NCBI RefSeq assembly: GCF_030441895.1
Contig: NZ_JARJAS010000006.1
Reading direction: 5' to 3' (one strand)
DNA: 64,000 nt
From: Enterococcus_D entomosocium
GTDB taxonomy: Bacteria > Bacillota > Bacilli > Lactobacillales > Enterococcaceae
A program made the position numbers and the translations under genes. Numbering within the stretch: position 1 is the first letter of the stretch; the number at the start of each line of letters is the position of its first letter. The notes beneath the pieces are model-generated. The model was not told the DNA's origin. It ran no database searches and saw only the letters and a program-made list of their open reading frames with translations. Positions 62,306-64,000 of the stretch are shown here, one piece after another.

Positions 62306-62785
62306 TCAGAAGAACGTGATTACCACACCATAAAAGGTTTTACTTGAAATGATTCCAAATTCTCTACTATCACTTGAAGTGAGCAGTGCATCGCCAACGA
62401 CAAAGTACTCATCTTCTTTGAGGTACCCCCGAATCGGCAACGCCTCAAAGGCTTCATCCTTCACAGTGATCATAAATGAAAAATCAAAGTCAGTATCCTC
62501 CGCCCCAATCAATAAACGCTCCTGTGTACGAACGAAGGAATCTCCCGGCACACCAATCACTCTCTTGATCAAAAATTTCCCTTCCTGTTCGAAAGCGATC
62601 AGCTGATAGCGATTTGGCTGGCGCTTTTTATGGATCAGCACAACTTGTCGATCCTCGATCGTCGGCAGCATGGACGCTCCTCTGACTAACGCCAGTCGAT
62701 ACGGCTGAAGAAACGCAATAAGCAAAAGGACCATCAAAAAGATACCGCTGATAGGAAGACCTATTTGTCTATGCCTTTTACTCAT
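62306..62785 (-). CDS. lepB: Type I signal peptidase
   Basis: Cleaves signal peptides of exported proteins. The 159-residue protein has one N-terminal membrane anchor (about 11-27), the catalytic Ser in GASMLPTI (about 36-43), the catalytic Lys in LIKRVIGVPGD (about 72-82), and the C-terminal GDALLTSSDSREFG box (about 130-143). It is short for LepB. Most genomes carry several; this copy sits inside an envelope cluster and may process its neighbour. GGAGGG precedes the ATG. Confidence 0.93.
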   Translation of the reverse strand: MSKRHRQIGLPISGIFLMVLLLIAFLQPYRLALVRGASMLPTIEDRQVVLIHKKRQPNRYQLIAFEQEGKFLIKRVIGVPGDSFVRTQERLLIGAEDTDFDFSFMITVKDEAFEALPIRGYLKEDEYFVVGDALLTSSDSREFGIISSKTFYGVVITFF

Positions 62786-62803
62786 ATTGCCAGCCCTCCA
62801 TCC

Positions 62804-64000
62804 TTATTTTGGCATAATATATGAAACACTTGATGAGTGCGCCAATTCATTGCTGATCACGCGATAAGAGATTGTGGTTCCACCATAGACATTTCCTTCT
62901 GAAACCAAAATACCATTTGGACCAACGGCTTCAACAAAAGCGACATGACCATAACGAGGATCAGATCCAGCTGTTCCAGGTGCAAAAGAGATCATACTGC
63001 CTGCTTTAGGTGTTTGACTGACGTTGTAACCTAAACGTCGTCCGGTATTGCCCCATTGACCACCATTTCCCATGTAGTCATCTACTTGACCGCATAATTG
63101 ACTCACGCGATTGAACACATACCAAGTACATTGTCCAACAGGATACGAACCAGAAAGATTGTAGTCACGACCGTTGTATTCTCGAAATGTCATGAGGGAG
63201 CGATACTCTTCTGGAATTTGTTCTTTTCCTTGGATAAACAAGCCTGTTTCTGTTGCGATCACTTGGTCATATTGAGTCAATCCATAGACCGCAATCAGTG
63301 AATTGATTTTTTTACTATAATTAACATCGGTCGCATAAGTGCCCGTCAAAGCATCTGCTGCCCGAAGATAGTTTTTTGATTCAGAGCGCCACACGTCTTG
63401 ATAAAAGGTTGGATTTCCAGTGATTCCTCCGCGAATCAATTTGACATAATCAGCCATGGAATCTCGATAACTTGAATAGGAACGAAAGGCGGCTTGAATT
63501 TGGAATAGTTCTCCGTTGCCTTTATCTTCCATTGTTGGTAAAGTCACGCTGTTTCCTTGATAACTACCTTTGATCCCAAAAAGGTTATAATGGGGACTGC
63601 TGGAAAGCCCGCTGTCGCCACTGCCGCTTTCAAGGATCGCTTGCGCGATCAATACAGAAGCAAAGACATCGTATTCTTGCCCTAAGCTTTGGGCTTCTTG
63701 TGCCAATGTTTCAATAAACGTCTGGGTCTTTTGATTCACTGTAAATTCGTAAGGGGCTGGATATTCAGTAACTAGCTTTTCGCCATATGTAGCCAATTCA
63801 GGATTTGATAGCCGTCTGATCGATAGCAGCTCTTCGATAGAAACCCGCTGAACTTCGATGGCAGTTTTCGTTGGCTCTTCTTGATTTGTCACTAAACTTG
63901 CTTGGTAACCATCTGCGAGGTAGATACCGATTAACTTATTTGCGTCATATAAAAGATCCCCCGGTTGTAATTGTTCAACCTGCTGTTCTTTTTCTATCCA
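62804..64000 (-). CDS. Peptidoglycan hydrolase with glucosaminidase-like and CHAP domains (partial, runs off right edge)
   Basis: The frame is open to the window edge: 398 codons are visible and there is no stop before 64000, so the GTG at 63892 is not the real start. The visible part has, in order, a QPGDLLYDANK segment, a glucosaminidase-like (GH73) domain with ASVLIAQAILESGSGDSGLSS (about 95-180, in pieces), and a C-terminal CHAP amidase domain with its catalytic Cys in VGQCTWYVFN and His in YGHVAFVE. It probably acts in the wall. It is first or early in the cluster with lepB (18 bp downstream). Confidence 0.88.
   Translation of the reverse strand, partial: WIEKEQQVEQLQPGDLLYDANKLIGIYLADGYQASLVTNQEEPTKTAIEVQRVSIEELLSIRRLSNPELATYGEKLVTEYPAPYEFTVNQKTQTFIETLAQEAQSLGQEYDVFASVLIAQAILESGSGDSGLSSSPHYNLFGIKGSYQGNSVTLPTMEDKGNGELFQIQAAFRSYSSYRDSMADYVKLIRGGITGNPTFYQDVWRSESKNYLRAADALTGTYATDVNYSKKINSLIAVYGLTQYDQVIATETGLFIQGKEQIPEEYRSLMTFREYNGRDYNLSGSYPVGQCTWYVFNRVSQLCGQVDDYMGNGGQWGNTGRRLGYNVSQTPKAGSMISFAPGTAGSDPRYGHVAFVEAVGPNGILVSEGNVYGGTTISYRVISNELAHSSSVSYIMPK

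Noticed and set aside
63892..63892. GTG at 63892 as the start of the peptidoglycan hydrolase
   Set aside because: The reading frame stays open to the window edge with sensible protein sequence, and there is no ribosome binding site before the GTG.
1..64000. Mobile elements, CRISPR arrays, tRNA or rRNA genes
   Set aside because: I saw no transposase or integrase motifs, no regularly spaced direct repeats, and no tRNA cloverleaf sequences. The only structural RNAs found are rnpB and the mRNA leaders.

Overview
The window looks like chromosomal core DNA from an Enterococcus-type low-GC Firmicute. Evidence: an aro operon followed by a psr-like LCP gene, an EbsA-like protein beside an RNase HI fold gene, a single PyrR-controlled pyrRPBC-carAB-pyrKDFE operon, GpsB, a type B RNase P RNA, a T-box alaS leader, and strong AAGGAGG ribosome binding sites throughout. 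I saw no insertion sequences, phage genes, CRISPR arrays, tRNAs or rRNAs.

Layout. 1-2400: an AAA ATPase/VWA protein running off the left edge and a small partner gene, with its own promoter and a palindromic operator candidate. 2400-5750: TfoX-C, GNAT, DegV and LCP (Psr-like) genes. 5790-14261 (minus): aroE-aroF-aroB-aroC-tyrA-aroA-aroK-pheA-GNAT, the shared aromatic pathway plus the Phe and Tyr branches; aroD is absent. 14675-17448 (minus): a three-gene ABC importer of the TrpX (tryptophan) type. 17826-22721: small membrane proteins, RqcH, and an AraC/PPOX pair. 22722-35027: an alpha-carbonic anhydrase and the ten-gene pyr operon. 35271-43366: RluD-like, LspA, HEPN/CBS-like protein, Fhs, EbsA-like, RNase HI, cardiolipin synthase, cation diffusion facilitator. 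43644-57037: alaS, an FGE-like protein, CshB, VanZ-RDD protein, HD and M32 proteins, RNA methyltransferase, rnpB, GpsB, YpsA. 57108-60057: recU and a class A PBP. 60134-64000 (minus): a cell-envelope cluster (coiled-coil protein, membrane protein, 31-codon ORF, signal peptidase, peptidoglycan hydrolase leaving the right edge).

The most interesting discovery is regulatory. The TrpX-type transporter operon and the aro operon, which lie head to tail, each begin with a consensus sigma-A promoter and a leader of about 300 nt. Each leader encodes a short peptide with a good ribosome binding site: 17 residues with two Trp codons near the end (transporter), and 21 residues ending K-Y-Y-F-S-Y-F-R (aro). 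Each peptide is followed by three mutually exclusive pairing segments (A, B, C), a first terminator whose 5' arm can pair with C, and a second terminator just before the structural gene. The two leaders share design and partial sequence, so they look like a duplicated ribosome-mediated attenuator retuned to different amino acids. This is inferred from sequence only.

Other points worth a look: the HEPN-like motif fused to CBS domains, the divergent FGE-like protein, the alpha-carbonic anhydrase beside the bicarbonate-using pyr pathway, the AAA-VWA cassette, and the envelope cluster with its hidden small ORF.
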